Positions 42,144 to 51,886 are shown, numbered from the stretch's first letter. The stretch: 64,000 nucleotides of DNA from Micromonospora sp. H61 (GCF_018070325.1 NZ_JAGPXY010000006.1:1-64000); one strand, 5' to 3'. Notes: generated by a model from the letters alone, not told the origin. Made by a program: numbers and translations.

Positions 42144-43217
42144 ATGCTCGACGCAAGCAGCACGACCCGGCGACCCCGGGGAGTGAGGGCACTGATCGCG
42201 GCAGGCGCGGCGGCGGTGTTGGCGGCCGCCGCGCTGGCCGCGCCAACCCCCGCCGATGCCGCCGTCAGCCGGGCCGAGCTGGCCCTCCGCTGGGCGCCCG
42301 TCCACTACCAGGACGTCGATGCCACCGGCAGCCACGCCCTGAGCGGTCAGTCGGACTACCTCACCCGGGTCGACTTCGACGGCGACCTGGACGGACGCGA
42401 CAACTGGGACCGGGCTGGCCAGACAGGCGCCGCACTCGCCGCGCACGTGTACTACTCCGTCGTCGAGACAAGCACCCACTGGTACATCACGTACTTCTTC
42501 TTCCACCCCCGCGACTGGACCGACCACCCGTTCTTCGAGACCGAACACGAGAACGACGGTGAGGGCGCGCTGTTCGCGATCGAGCGCGACGGCTCCACGT
42601 ACGGCGTTCTCCGCTCGGCTGTCACGGTCGCGCACAGCGACTTCTTCTCCTACACGCCGGCCGGCAGCACCTGGACCAGCGGCGGGGAGAGCATCGACGG
42701 CACCCTGCGGTTCCAGGCGTCACCGCACGACAGTTTCCAGCACCCGGTCACGGCGCAGGAGGCACAGGGCCACGGCCTCAAGGCACACCCGCAGTACGAC
42801 ATCAACGGCGACGGCCTGGTCTACTACCCGTCGACCGTCGCCGAGACGCCGAGCAGCAGCAACGACCGCGACGTGCGGTATCAGCTGATCGACATCTTCG
42901 CCGCCGGCGGCCTGTGGGCGCAGCGGTCCAACGCGAGCCTCTTCGCCAGCCTGGGCACGTTCGCCGGGGACACGTCCGGCGACTGCGGCGTCGGCACCTG
43001 GAGCTGTTCGACCAACTCGGCCAACGCGCCCTGGGGCTGGGACGACGGCAACGACGCCCCAGCGCGTGGCGAGATCGCCAGCGATCCGGCGAAACTGTCG
43101 GCCGCGTACTTCACCGTGCCGGCCGGTCTGGCCCGCACCTACGGCTACAACCCGTACGCCGGCGCGGCGGCGGCGCTCGCCGAGGCGGCGCGGACGGCTC
43201 CGCCGACCGTCGACTGA
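42144..43217 (+). CDS. Secreted Vps62/NPP1-like protein
   Basis: The 357-residue protein has a signal peptide (LIAAGAAAVLAAAALAAPTPADA) and a mature part reminiscent of Vps62-like or necrosis-inducing-type proteins: ELALRWAPVHYQD, HVYYSVVETSTHWYITYFFFHPRDW, FETEHENDGEGALFAIERDG, HPQYDINGDGLVYYPS. The conserved His/Glu/Asp residues suggest a metal site. The role is unknown; membrane or lipid contact outside the cell is possible. There is no operon partner. Confidence 0.7.
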   Translation: MLDASSTTRRPRGVRALIAAGAAAVLAAAALAAPTPADAAVSRAELALRWAPVHYQDVDATGSHALSGQSDYLTRVDFDGDLDGRDNWDRAGQTGAALAAHVYYSVVETSTHWYITYFFFHPRDWTDHPFFETEHENDGEGALFAIERDGSTYGVLRSAVTVAHSDFFSYTPAGSTWTSGGESIDGTLRFQASPHDSFQHPVTAQEAQGHGLKAHPQYDINGDGLVYYPSTVAETPSSSNDRDVRYQLIDIFAAGGLWAQRSNASLFASLGTFAGDTSGDCGVGTWSCSTNSANAPWGWDDGNDAPARGEIASDPAKLSAAYFTVPAGLARTYGYNPYAGAAAALAEAARTAPPTVD

Positions 43218-43221
43218 TCTC

Positions 43222-43270
43222 TTCGTCTCCCCGGGGGCGGGCCGTCCTGGCCCGTCACCGGAGAGACGAA
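43222..43270. terminator. Hairpin between convergent genes
   Basis: TTCGTCTC (43222-43229) pairs with GAGACGAA (43263-43270), and an inner perfect stem CGGGCC/GGCCCG lies at 43238-43254. The outer arm overlaps the last codons of the minus-strand gene ending at 43255. Confidence 0.6.
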
Positions 43271-44352
43271 CCGACCCGCACCCGGTCGCTCTCGTTGTCG
43301 GAGAGGAAGGACGCCAGGGCCTGCCCCTGCTCGGTCACGGCGGCCCGGTCAGCTCGGGAGAAGCCGCGCAGTGGGTCGACGGTCACCGTGCCCGACTCGA
43401 CGGTCCAGGTCGCCGCGACCCGGCCGTCGACAAGTACCACGCGCTCGCCGGCCACCGAGAGGAGACGGTGCGCGTCGTCGATGATCCGGCTGCGGTCGTC
43501 GTAGCCGAGGATCGCGTTGTCGAACGCCGGCAGGAACCGCACCGGGGCCGGTGTCTCCGGATCGGGGCGGGGCGCGTCGGGGAGGTCGATCAGCTTCCGG
43601 CCACGCTCGTCGCGGAAGGTCACCAACTCGTCCCTCATGGCGGTCACCGCGGCGGGCAGCCCGGCGAGGCCGCACCAGGCCCGCAGGTCGGCCGTGGCCG
43701 CCGGGCCGAACGCGGCCAGATAGCGGCGTACGAGCAGTTGGCCGACCGGATCGGCGCCCGCCACGGTCGGCGGGGCGACCTCGCGGCCGAGCCACGCGGA
43801 GAGCAGGACGTAGCGCGCGCCCCCCTTCGCCCGCCACACCCCACGTGGCGGCAGCTGTGTCATCGGGAGCAGCGCGACAGCGATCTCGCCCAGCGCCCGC
43901 AGCCCCGGCGTCGGCCAGCGCTCGCTGAGCGCCCGCCCGATCTCGGGCATCGAGCGGGGCTCACCGTCGGCCACCACCGCCCGCGCCGCAGCGGCGAGTT
44001 CGTCGAGGTCCACCCCGGCGAGCTCGCCGCGGTAGACCCCGAGCACGCGTTGGCGCACCATGCCGTCGTGACGGGGGCGCCAGGCCACTGCGTCGTCGGC
44101 GACGAGCAGGTGGACGGTGCGGCGCATGAGGTGGGTACGCACCACGTGTCGCTGGGTCAGCAGGGTCGAGAGCACCGTCGGGTCGAACGCGCGCAGCCGC
44201 GACCACAGCCCGATGAACGGCTCCTGCGGCTCCTGGGCCTGTAGGCCACCGAGGTGGGCGACGGCGTCGAGCGGCGGCAGGTCGGCCCGGTCGAGCAGCA
44301 GTTGACGGGCGAGCGTCGCGCGGTTGAGCGCCCGGGTGTCGAGAACGGTCAT
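43255..44352 (-). CDS. AlkZ/YcaQ-like winged-helix DNA-binding protein (HTH_42)
   Basis: ATG 44352 (MTVLDTRALNRATLARQLL) gives 365 residues. The motif HLGGLQAQEPQEPFIGLWSRL holds the Gln-Ala-Gln triad typical of AlkZ-like DNA glycosylases, followed by tandem winged helices and the C-terminal block FLPAFDNAILGYDDRSRI. Members remove alkylated or cross-linked bases, and some are self-resistance factors for genotoxic metabolites. No biosynthetic cluster is adjacent, so a general repair role is more likely. The start is preceded by AAGGGACCC. Confidence 0.85.
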   Translation of the reverse strand: MTVLDTRALNRATLARQLLLDRADLPPLDAVAHLGGLQAQEPQEPFIGLWSRLRAFDPTVLSTLLTQRHVVRTHLMRRTVHLLVADDAVAWRPRHDGMVRQRVLGVYRGELAGVDLDELAAAARAVVADGEPRSMPEIGRALSERWPTPGLRALGEIAVALLPMTQLPPRGVWRAKGGARYVLLSAWLGREVAPPTVAGADPVGQLLVRRYLAAFGPAATADLRAWCGLAGLPAAVTAMRDELVTFRDERGRKLIDLPDAPRPDPETPAPVRFLPAFDNAILGYDDRSRIIDDAHRLLSVAGERVVLVDGRVAATWTVESGTVTVDPLRGFSRADRAAVTEQGQALASFLSDNESDRVRVGSSLR

Positions 44353-44422
44353 CGGGTCCCTTCGGTCGACCTCATTGTCCGACCGGGGCCGACAGTCTGG
44401 GTGCCCGGCGTCTCGGGTACGC

Positions 44423-44464
44423 GAACTCGCCCCGTCCGGTGATGACACCGGACGGGGCGAATTC
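44423..44464 (-). terminator. Strong terminator downstream of the broken glycosidase gene
   Basis: GAACTCGCCCCGTCCGGTG (44423-44441) and CACCGGACGGGGCGAATTC (44446-44464) pair at 18 of 19 positions with a 4-nt loop. It sits 16 bp past the stop codon at 44480, which shows that the broken gene once had a complete 3' end here. Confidence 0.88.
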
Positions 44465-44479
44465 GAATGGGGACACCGA

Positions 44480-44871
44480 TCAGTGCTTGCCCACGAAGAT
44501 GCCGATGCCGTTGGCGACCAGACGCTCCGTACCGTCGGACGGGCTGTTGCGGGCGGTGGCCGCGGTCTGGCCCGGCTCGCGAACGGCGACGGTGCTCGAC
44601 CCGCCGCCGTCGAGGTTCACGGCGGCGTCCGCGCCGAACGAGCGCATCAGGTCGGCCAGTTCGGCGATCGTGAACCCGGCGCTGGCCGCGCGAACGAGCC
44701 GTACGTGACGCCGGGGGCGAGCTGCGCGGTCGAGGTGATGGTGATCGGGGTGCCCGTCGCGGGTACGGTGGCGGTCGCGGCGTGGGCGACGCCGGCCGGC
44801 GTGACGAGCGCGGTGAGTCCCGCCGCGAGCAGCAGCGCCAGACGTGGGCGCACGAGGTGCAGTGCCCTCAT
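44480..44871 (-). pseudogene. Phosphodiester glycosidase (NAGPA-domain) gene with internal deletion
   Basis: From ATG 44871 the frame encodes a signal peptide (LALLLAAGLTALVTPAGVAHA) and a mature start ITITSTAQLAPGVTYGSF, then shifts to an early stop at 44647. In another frame the sequence resumes as SAGFTIAELADLMRSFGADAA, then VNLDGGGSSTVAV and RNSPSDGTERLVANGIGIF, ending at TGA 44480. These are the true N- and C-terminal parts of secreted NAGPA proteins, but the several-hundred-residue middle, with most of the active site, is gone. The joint is near 44690-44705. The gene is therefore inactivated by a deletion. Confidence 0.85.
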
Positions 44872-45197
44872 TGCCGCTCCTTTCCTGGTGCGTTCCTGGC
44901 CTGGGCCGGGATGGTCGAGCCGGGCCGGCGGTTGACCGGGCCGGCGATGATCTTCCTGGTCAGCCGATCATCCGGACGTGAACCGCCCGCACCGTCTTGA
45001 TCAACTGCCGAAGTGGCCGGATCGGGTCAGCACGTCTCCGGGTGTGCCAAAAAGTTTTGTGCATTTCCTACAACTGAGGGACGGTGGGTTCGGTGGTTGC
45101 GCCATAGCGCTGGCCGCCGCCACGCGGAAAGGTGATCACTGCTGGGAGCCGTCGTCTCCCGGCACGCAGGTCGAGGTCTAGCTAAGGGGTTCTTCGG
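44872..45197. promoter_or_regulatory. Divergent promoter region of glycosidase remnant and acyl-CoA carboxylase
   Basis: These 326 bp hold the GGAAAGGAG ribosome site of the broken glycosidase gene at the left end and the promoter of the carboxylase at the right. A local AT-rich block (CCAAAAAGTTTTGTGCATTT, about 45046-45065) stands out and may be part of the carboxylase promoter. No known operator is recognised. Confidence 0.5.
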
Positions 45198-48100
45198 GTG
45201 TTCAACCGTGTCGCCATCGTCAACCGTGGTGAAGCTGCCATGCGGCTCATCCACGCGGTCCGCGAGCTGGCCGCGGAGACCGGCATCCAGCTCGAAACCG
45301 TGGCTCTCTACACCGATGTCGACCGAAACGCCACATTTGTCCGTGAAGCGGACATTGCCTACGATCTCGGCCCGGCGTCCGCCCGCCCGTACCTCAACCT
45401 GGCGGTGCTGGAGCGCGCCCTGACCGAGACCGGTGCCGACGCCGCGTGGGTCGGCTGGGGCTTCGTCGCCGAGGATCCGGCGTTCGCCGAGCTGTGCGAG
45501 AAGATCGGCGTCACCTTCGTCGGGCCGAGCGCGGACGCCATGCGCCAACTCGGCGACAAGATCGGCTCGAAGCTGATCGCCGAGGAGGTCGGCGTGCCGG
45601 TCGCGCCGTGGAGCCGCGGCGCCGTCGAGACCCTCGCCGCCGCCCGGGCCTCGGCAGCCGAGGTCGGCTACCCGCTGATGCTGAAGGCGACCGCCGGCGG
45701 CGGCGGGCGCGGCATCCGCGTGATCAGGAACGAAGCCGAGCTGGTCGACGCGTACGAGCGCACCAGCCAGGAAGCGGCACGGGCGTTCGGCAGCGGCATC
45801 GTGTTCCTGGAGCGCCTGGTCACCGGGGCTCGGCACGTCGAGGTCCAGGTGATCGCCGACGGGCAGGGCACCGCGTGGGCGCTCGGTGTCCGCGACTGCT
45901 CGGTGCAACGACGCAACCAGAAGGTCATCGAGGAGTCGGCGTCGCCGGTGCTCGACCCGGCGCAGGCCGCCGAGCTGAAGACGTCGGCCGAGCGCCTCGC
46001 CGTGGCTGTCGGTTACCGAGGCGCGGCGACCGTCGAGTTCCTCTACCACCCCGGGGACCGGTTGTTCGCCTTCCTCGAGGTCAACACCCGCCTCCAGGTC
46101 GAGCACCCGATCACCGAGCTGACCACCGGGTTCGACCTGGTCAAGGCGCAGCTGCACGTCGCCGCCGGCGGGCGACTCGAAGGTGCGCCGCCGGCCGAGC
46201 GCGGGCACGCCATCGAGGCGCGGCTCAACGCCGAGGACCCCGACCGCGACTTCGCCCCGTCCCCCGGCCGCATCGCCCGGCTGGACCTGCCCAGCGGCCC
46301 CGGCATCCGGGTGGACACCGGCGTCAGCGAGGGTGACACCATCCCTGCCGACTTCGACTCGATGATCGCGAAGATCATCGCGTACGGCCGTGACCGCGAC
46401 GAGGCGCTCGGCAGGCTGCGCCGGGCGATGGCGAACACCACGGTGATCATTGAAGGTGGGGCGACGAACAAGAGCTTCGTGCTCGACCTGCTCGACCAGC
46501 CCGAGGTCATCGACGCCAGCGCGGACACCGGCTGGATCGACCGCGTCCGCGGCGAGGGCCGCCTCGTCACCCACCGTCACTCCGCTGTCGCCCTGGCCGC
46601 CGCCGCCATCGAGGCGTACGAGGAGGAGGAGCGCGTCGAGCGGCAGCGGCTGCTGTCGACGGCGGCCGGCGGGCGCCCGCAGGTGCAGCACGCCAGCGGC
46701 CGACCGTTGGACCTCAAGCTTCGCGGCGTCAGCTACCGCACCCGGGTGGGACGGGTCGGCGCGCACCGGTTCCGGGTCGGCATCGAGACCGGCCCCGTCG
46801 TGCGCACCGCCGACGTCGAGCTCGACCGCTTCGACCGGCACACCGGGCAGATCGTCGTCAACGGCATCCGCTACCGCCTGCTCACCGGCACGTACGGGCC
46901 GACCCACCTGGTCGAGGTGGACGGCGTGACGCACCGGGTCAGCCGGGACGAGGGTGGCGTCCTGCGTTCCCCGATGCCCGCGCTGGTCGTCGCCACACCG
47001 CTGGAGGTCGGCGCGGAGGTCGAGGCGGGCGCGCCGGTGCTGGTGCTGGAAGCGATGAAGATGGAGACGGTGCTGCGGGCGCCGTTCAAGGCGCGGCTCA
47101 AGGAGTGCGCCGTGTCGGTGGGCAGCCAGGTGGAGGCCGGCGCGCCGCTGCTACGCCTGGAGCCGCTCGCGGACGACGCCGAGGAGACCGCTGACGACCC
47201 GAGCACCGAGACCGTCGAACTGGACCTGCCCACCGCCACCGCGGACATCCCGGCGTACGAGCGCAGCAGGCGCGGCCAGGAGGACCTGCGGGGTCTGCTG
47301 CTCGGCTTCGACGTCGACCCGCACGACGACCGCCGGGTGCTCGACGACTACCTCACCGCGCGGCGGACGGCCACCGAAGCCGGTCAGCGGCCCCTGGCCG
47401 CCGAACTCGACCTCATCGAGGTGTTCGCCGATCTCGCCGAACTGAGCCGCAACCGGCCGACCGGCGAGGACGGCGGCGCCGCCCACGTGCACAGCGCCCG
47501 GGAGTACTTCCACACCTACCTGCAGAGCCTCGACGTCGAGCGGGCCGGGCTGCCGGACGCCTTCCAGACCAGGCTCGGAAAGGCGCTCGGCCGGTACGGC
47601 GTCACCGACCTGGACCGCACCCCCGCCCTCGAAGCCGCCGTCTTCCGGATCTTCCTCGCCCAGCAGCGCGCCTCCGCGGACGCACAGGTCATCGCGGCGC
47701 TGCTGCGCGCATGGCTGCGGGAGACCCCGCCGGACGAGACGCTGCGCGAGCCGGTCGGCCTCGCGCTGGAGCGGCTGATCGCCGCGACGCAGGTCCGCTT
47801 CCCAGTGGTCGCGGACCTCGCCCGCGGCGTGGTGTTCGCCTGGTTCGCCCAGCCACTGCTGCGCCGCAACCGCGCCCGCGTCTACGCCGAGGTCCGTGGG
47901 CACCTGCGGCACCTCGACGCGCACCCGGACGCCCCGGACCGCGGCGAGCGCGTCGCCGAGATGGTGCGCAGCACCGAGCCGCTGGTCCGGCTGCTCGGCC
48001 AGCGGCTCGTCCGCGACCACCTCGACAACGCGGTCATGTTGGAGGTGCTGACCCGGCGGTACTACGGCAACCGGTCGCTCACCAGCGTGCGTACCCGCGA

Positions 48101-50660
48101 GGTCGCGGGCTGCACGTTCGTGGTCGCCGAGCGCGCCGACTCCAGCGTGGTCTCCGCCGCGGTCAGCTTCGACGCGCTGGGCAGCGCCCTGCGCGGGCTG
48201 GCCGAGCTGGCCACCGGCGAGGACGCCGTGGACGCCGACATCTACCTCGGCTGGGAGAACCAGCCGGAGGACTTCGACGCGATGGCTGCCGCGCTGGCCG
48301 AGGTCATCGCCGCGCACCCGCTGCCACCCCAGGTCCGTCGGGTCACCACCACAGTCGCGGGTCGCGGCGGAGCGGTGATGCACCACCACTTCACCTTCCG
48401 CCCGTCGGGCGCCCAGTTGACCGAGGACCGGCTGATCCGTGGGCTGCACCCGTACATCGCGCAGCGCATGCAGCTGGAGCGGCTGCACAAGTTCGACCTG
48501 ACCCGGCTGCCGTCGTCGGACGAGGAGGTCTACCTCTTCCAGTGCGTGGCCCGGGAGAACCGGGCCGACGAGCGCCTCGTCGCGTTCGCCCAGGTGCGTG
48601 ACCTGACCGAGCTTCGCGAGCAGGACGGCCGCCTGGTCGCGCTGCCGACGACCGAGGACGCCATCGCCGCCTGCCTCGACTCGATCCGCCGCGCCCAGTC
48701 GCGGCGGCCGTCGAAGACGCGCTTCAACACCAACCGCATCGTGGTCTACGTGTGGCCGCCGAGCGAGCTGACCCGCGAGGAGATGGAGATGATCGCCGGG
48801 CGGGTCCGCCCGACGACCGCGGGCGCCGGCCTGGAGGAGATCCTGTTCATCGCGCGCCAGCGCGACCGCCGGACCGGCGAGCTGACCAGGATCGCCGTAC
48901 GGATCTCGTTCGACGCCGCGGGCGGCGCCGAACTGGCCGTCGGGGAGCCGCCGGTCGAGCCGCTCGAGCCGCTCGACGAGTACCGGCTCAAGGTGCTGCG
49001 GGCCAGCAGCCGCAACACCGTGTACCCGTACGAGCTGACCGGCCGCCTCGGCGCCTTCGTCGAGCACGACCTCGACGACGACCACGTGTTGGTGCCGGTG
49101 GACCGGCCGAAGGGCCGCAACAGCGCCGCCATCGTCGCCGGAGTCGTCACGACGCCGACCGAGCGCTACCCCCAGGGTGTCACCCGGGTGGTGCTGCTCG
49201 GCGACCCGACGAAGTCGCTGGGTGCCCTGTCGGAGCCGGAGTGCCGGCGCGTGATCGCCGCACTGGACCTGGCCGAGCGGATGCAGGTGCCGCTGGAGTG
49301 GTGGGCGCTGTCCGCCGGGGCCCGGATCTCGATGACCTCCGGTACGGAGAACATGGACTGGGTGGCAGCGGCGCTCAAGCGGATCGTCGAGTTCACCCAG
49401 GCCGGCGGTGAGATCAACATCGTGGTCGCGGGCATCAACGTCGGCGCGCAGCCGTACTGGAACGCCGAGGCGACGATGCTCATGCACACCAAGGGCATCC
49501 TGGTGATGACGCCCGACTCGGCGATGGTGCTCACCGGCAAGCAGTCGCTCGACTTCTCCGGTGGTGTGTCGGCTGAGGACAACTTCGGCATCGGCGGCTA
49601 CGACCGGGTGATGGGGCCGAACGGGCAGGCGCAGTACTGGGCGCCGAACCTGACGGCCGCGCGGGACGTGGTGATGGCGCACTACGACCACACGTACGTC
49701 GCGCCCGGCGAGGACGCGCCCCGGCGGGCGGTCACCACCGACCCGGTCGACCGCGACATCTCCGGCTTCCCGCACGACGTGGCGGGCAGCTCCTTCGCCA
49801 CCGTCGGGGAGATCTTCTCCGTCGAGTCCAACCCGGACCGCAAGAAGCCGTTCGACATCCGTACGGTGATGCGGGCCCTCTCCGACCAGGACCACCCGGT
49901 GCTGGAGCGCTGGGCCGGCATGGCGGACGCGGACACCGCCGTCGTGCAGGACGTCCACCTCGGTGGCATCCCGGTCTGCCTGCTCGGCATCGAGTCCCGG
50001 TCGGTGCCCCGGCACGGCTTCCCGCCCACCGACGGCCCGGACACCTACACGGCGGGCACGCTGTTCCCCCGCTCGTCGAAGAAGGCCGCGCGGGCGATCA
50101 ACGCGGCCAGCGGCAACCGGCCGCTCGTCGTGCTGGCGAACCTGTCCGGCTTCGACGGCTCGCCGGAGTCGATGCGCAAGCTGCAACTGGAGTACGGCGC
50201 CGAGATCGGCCGGGCGATCGTGAACTTCCGGGGGCCCATCGTCTTCTGCGTCATCTCGCGCTACCACGGCGGTGCGTTCGTGGTGTTCTCGAAGGCGCTG
50301 AACCCGAACATGACGGTGCTGGCGCTGGAGGGCTCGTTCGCCTCGGTGCTCGGTGGCGCACCCGCCGCCGCTGTGGTGTTCTCCGCCGACGTCAACGCTC
50401 GTACGGCTGCCGACCCGCGGGTGCGGGACCTGGAGACCCGCACGGCCGCCTCGGCCGGCACCGAACGCGCGGCGCTGACCGCGGAGCTCGACGAGCTGCG
50501 CTCGTCGGTGCGCGCGGAGAAACTCAGCGAGGTGGCCGCGGAGTTCGACAGGGTGCACAACATCCACCGCGCCGTCGAGGTCGGCTCGGTTGACGCCGTC
50601 ATCCGCGCCGCCGAGCTGCGTCCGCGCATCATCGAGACCATCGAGGCCCGCCTGGGGTAG
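45198..50660 (+). CDS. Multidomain acyl-CoA carboxylase (BC-BCCP-central-CT in one chain)
   Basis: GTG 45198 opens a single 1,820-residue chain. Order: biotin carboxylase (FNRVAIVNRGEAAMRLIHAV; ATP-grasp glycine loop KATAGGGGRGIRVI; FLEVNTRLQVEHPITE), biotin carrier domain with EAMKME (biotinyl Lys near residue 621), a central region of about 600 residues, and a fused carboxyltransferase (about 1300-1760; SGTENMDWVAAALK, SLDFSGGVSAEDNFGIGGYDR, ILVMTPDSAMVLTGKQ, FRGPIVFCVISRYHGGAFVVFSK). It carboxylates acetyl- or propionyl-CoA to malonyl- or methylmalonyl-CoA. This layout is that of eukaryotic cytosolic ACC and is uncommon in bacteria, where subunits are normally separate. It is monocistronic with its own terminator. 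Confidence 0.93.
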   Translation: MFNRVAIVNRGEAAMRLIHAVRELAAETGIQLETVALYTDVDRNATFVREADIAYDLGPASARPYLNLAVLERALTETGADAAWVGWGFVAEDPAFAELCEKIGVTFVGPSADAMRQLGDKIGSKLIAEEVGVPVAPWSRGAVETLAAARASAAEVGYPLMLKATAGGGGRGIRVIRNEAELVDAYERTSQEAARAFGSGIVFLERLVTGARHVEVQVIADGQGTAWALGVRDCSVQRRNQKVIEESASPVLDPAQAAELKTSAERLAVAVGYRGAATVEFLYHPGDRLFAFLEVNTRLQVEHPITELTTGFDLVKAQLHVAAGGRLEGAPPAERGHAIEARLNAEDPDRDFAPSPGRIARLDLPSGPGIRVDTGVSEGDTIPADFDSMIAKIIAYGRDRDEALGRLRRAMANTTVIIEGGATNKSFVLDLLDQPEVIDASADTGWIDRVRGEGRLVTHRHSAVALAAAAIEAYEEEERVERQRLLSTAAGGRPQVQHASGRPLDLKLRGVSYRTRVGRVGAHRFRVGIETGPVVRTADVELDRFDRHTGQIVVNGIRYRLLTGTYGPTHLVEVDGVTHRVSRDEGGVLRSPMPALVVATPLEVGAEVEAGAPVLVLEAMKMETVLRAPFKARLKECAVSVGSQVEAGAPLLRLEPLADDAEETADDPSTETVELDLPTATADIPAYERSRRGQEDLRGLLLGFDVDPHDDRRVLDDYLTARRTATEAGQRPLAAELDLIEVFADLAELSRNRPTGEDGGAAHVHSAREYFHTYLQSLDVERAGLPDAFQTRLGKALGRYGVTDLDRTPALEAAVFRIFLAQQRASADAQVIAALLRAWLRETPPDETLREPVGLALERLIAATQVRFPVVADLARGVVFAWFAQPLLRRNRARVYAEVRGHLRHLDAHPDAPDRGERVAEMVRSTEPLVRLLGQRLVRDHLDNAVMLEVLTRRYYGNRSLTSVRTREVAGCTFVVAERADSSVVSAAVSFDALGSALRGLAELATGEDAVDADIYLGWENQPEDFDAMAAALAEVIAAHPLPPQVRRVTTTVAGRGGAVMHHHFTFRPSGAQLTEDRLIRGLHPYIAQRMQLERLHKFDLTRLPSSDEEVYLFQCVARENRADERLVAFAQVRDLTELREQDGRLVALPTTEDAIAACLDSIRRAQSRRPSKTRFNTNRIVVYVWPPSELTREEMEMIAGRVRPTTAGAGLEEILFIARQRDRRTGELTRIAVRISFDAAGGAELAVGEPPVEPLEPLDEYRLKVLRASSRNTVYPYELTGRLGAFVEHDLDDDHVLVPVDRPKGRNSAAIVAGVVTTPTERYPQGVTRVVLLGDPTKSLGALSEPECRRVIAALDLAERMQVPLEWWALSAGARISMTSGTENMDWVAAALKRIVEFTQAGGEINIVVAGINVGAQPYWNAEATMLMHTKGILVMTPDSAMVLTGKQSLDFSGGVSAEDNFGIGGYDRVMGPNGQAQYWAPNLTAARDVVMAHYDHTYVAPGEDAPRRAVTTDPVDRDISGFPHDVAGSSFATVGEIFSVESNPDRKKPFDIRTVMRALSDQDHPVLERWAGMADADTAVVQDVHLGGIPVCLLGIESRSVPRHGFPPTDGPDTYTAGTLFPRSSKKAARAINAASGNRPLVVLANLSGFDGSPESMRKLQLEYGAEIGRAIVNFRGPIVFCVISRYHGGAFVVFSKALNPNMTVLALEGSFASVLGGAPAAAVVFSADVNARTAADPRVRDLETRTAASAGTERAALTAELDELRSSVRAEKLSEVAAEFDRVHNIHRAVEVGSVDAVIRAAELRPRIIETIEARLG

Positions 50661-50683
50661 AGCGGTCGATACGCCCGCACCAC

Positions 50684-50718
50684 GTCAGCGCCACCGGTCT
50701 GCGGCCGGTGGCGCTGAC
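50684..50718 (+). terminator. Terminator of the carboxylase gene
   Basis: GTCAGCGCCACCGG (50684-50697) and CCGGTGGCGCTGAC (50705-50718) form a perfect 14-bp stem with a 7-nt loop, 24 bp after the stop codon. Confidence 0.9.
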
Positions 50719-50810
50719 CGTTCGGGTGGCGCCCTGCTGCGAGGTCCGGCTGAGCGCTGCGTTCAGCGCGACGGCGGTGTCCGAGCCGGGGTGCCGCTGC
50801 AGCCCTCGGG

Positions 50811-51869
50811 TCAGGTGGCGTGTCGAAGCAGTTCGTGAAGGAGCGTGACGACCTCGTCGGGGGCGAGGTCCATGGCGTTCTCACCGACGCTCACCTCAAA
50901 CGAGCACCGGTCCGGATCCGGCGCGGAGCGTACGCGGCCGAACAGCTCCACCCCGTCGGCGGCGAGCAGGGCGTCGGCGGCCCGCGTCGCGGCGTCCGGA
51001 CCGATCGGAAGGTGGACGTGGAACAGGGGCGTCTGCGGCGGGTCCGGGAAGGCGCGGGCAGTCCCGTCGGCGTTGATGGCCGCCGCGATCGCCACCGCGT
51101 GCTCCCGGTGCGCCGGCAGCCGGGGCAGCAGGGTGTCCAGGCCGTGCATCGCGGTGAGCGCCAACGGCCAGGCGTCGTAGACGTCGCCGCCGAGCCGTCG
51201 GCGCCACACCCGGGCCTCGGCCACCAGGGCGGCGTCTCCGGCGAGCGCGGCACCGCCGACGCCTTGCAGTCCCTTGTAGAACGAGACGTACCCGCTGTCG
51301 AACAGCGCGACGATCTCGGCGAACGGACGCGCATAGTACGTCTGCGCCTCCCACAGGCGCGCACCGTCGAGGTGGATGGCCGCGCCGCGCTCACGCATCG
51401 CTGCGGTCTGGGCGACGAGGTCGTCCCACTCCGGCAGCAGCCCCCCGACGTCGCGTTGCGGCAGCTCCCAGACCACCGCCGCGAGCGGTTCGGCGACGGC
51501 GGCGAGATCGGTCAGGGTCATCAACCGGTGGCGGTCGCCGACGGGCTGGAAGCGCAGCCCGTGCACCACGGCGTACCCCTGTTGCTCCCAGACCTCCAGG
51601 TGACACTGCGGATGGGCGGCGAAGGCCCGCCGGCCGCGCCGGTCGGCGTGGATGCGCACTGCCACCTGCTGCGCCATCGTCCCGGTCGGGAAGAACAGGG
51701 CTTCGTCAGTGCCGAGCAGGGATGCCACGCGGCGTTCGAGGGCGGCCACCGGCCCGTCCGGTCCGTTCGGCGGCGTGGCCGGGTCGACCTGGGCCAGCAT
51801 CGACCGCAGCAGGTCGTACGGCCGACGGCGCAGCTCCGAGTGCAGAAAGAGGGAACGCCGCACACTCAT
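50811..51869 (-). CDS. Threonine-aldolase/beta-eliminating-lyase family PLP enzyme
   Basis: ATG 51869 (MSVRRSLFLHSELRRRPYDLL) gives 352 residues of the fold-type-I PLP family: FPTGTMAQQVAVRIHAD, HPQCHLEVWEQQGY, IHLDGARLWEAQTYY (PLP-binding Asp), and the Schiff-base Lys in YVSFYKGLQGVGG. It is related to low-specificity L-threonine aldolases that cleave threonine to glycine and acetaldehyde. The N-terminus differs from classic LtaE, so the true substrate is uncertain. It lies upstream of the sigma factor gene's end but is read separately. Confidence 0.85.
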   Translation of the reverse strand: MSVRRSLFLHSELRRRPYDLLRSMLAQVDPATPPNGPDGPVAALERRVASLLGTDEALFFPTGTMAQQVAVRIHADRRGRRAFAAHPQCHLEVWEQQGYAVVHGLRFQPVGDRHRLMTLTDLAAVAEPLAAVVWELPQRDVGGLLPEWDDLVAQTAAMRERGAAIHLDGARLWEAQTYYARPFAEIVALFDSGYVSFYKGLQGVGGAALAGDAALVAEARVWRRRLGGDVYDAWPLALTAMHGLDTLLPRLPAHREHAVAIAAAINADGTARAFPDPPQTPLFHVHLPIGPDAATRAADALLAADGVELFGRVRSAPDPDRCSFEVSVGENAMDLAPDEVVTLLHELLRHAT

Positions 51870-51886
51870 GGCGGCAGTATCCACCC

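Noticed and set aside
47151-50567. 1,138-codon open frame on the minus strand inside the carboxylase gene
   Set aside because: The + strand encodes unmistakable carboxylase domains throughout; the minus frame is a codon-bias artefact rich in His/Arg/Gly/Val.
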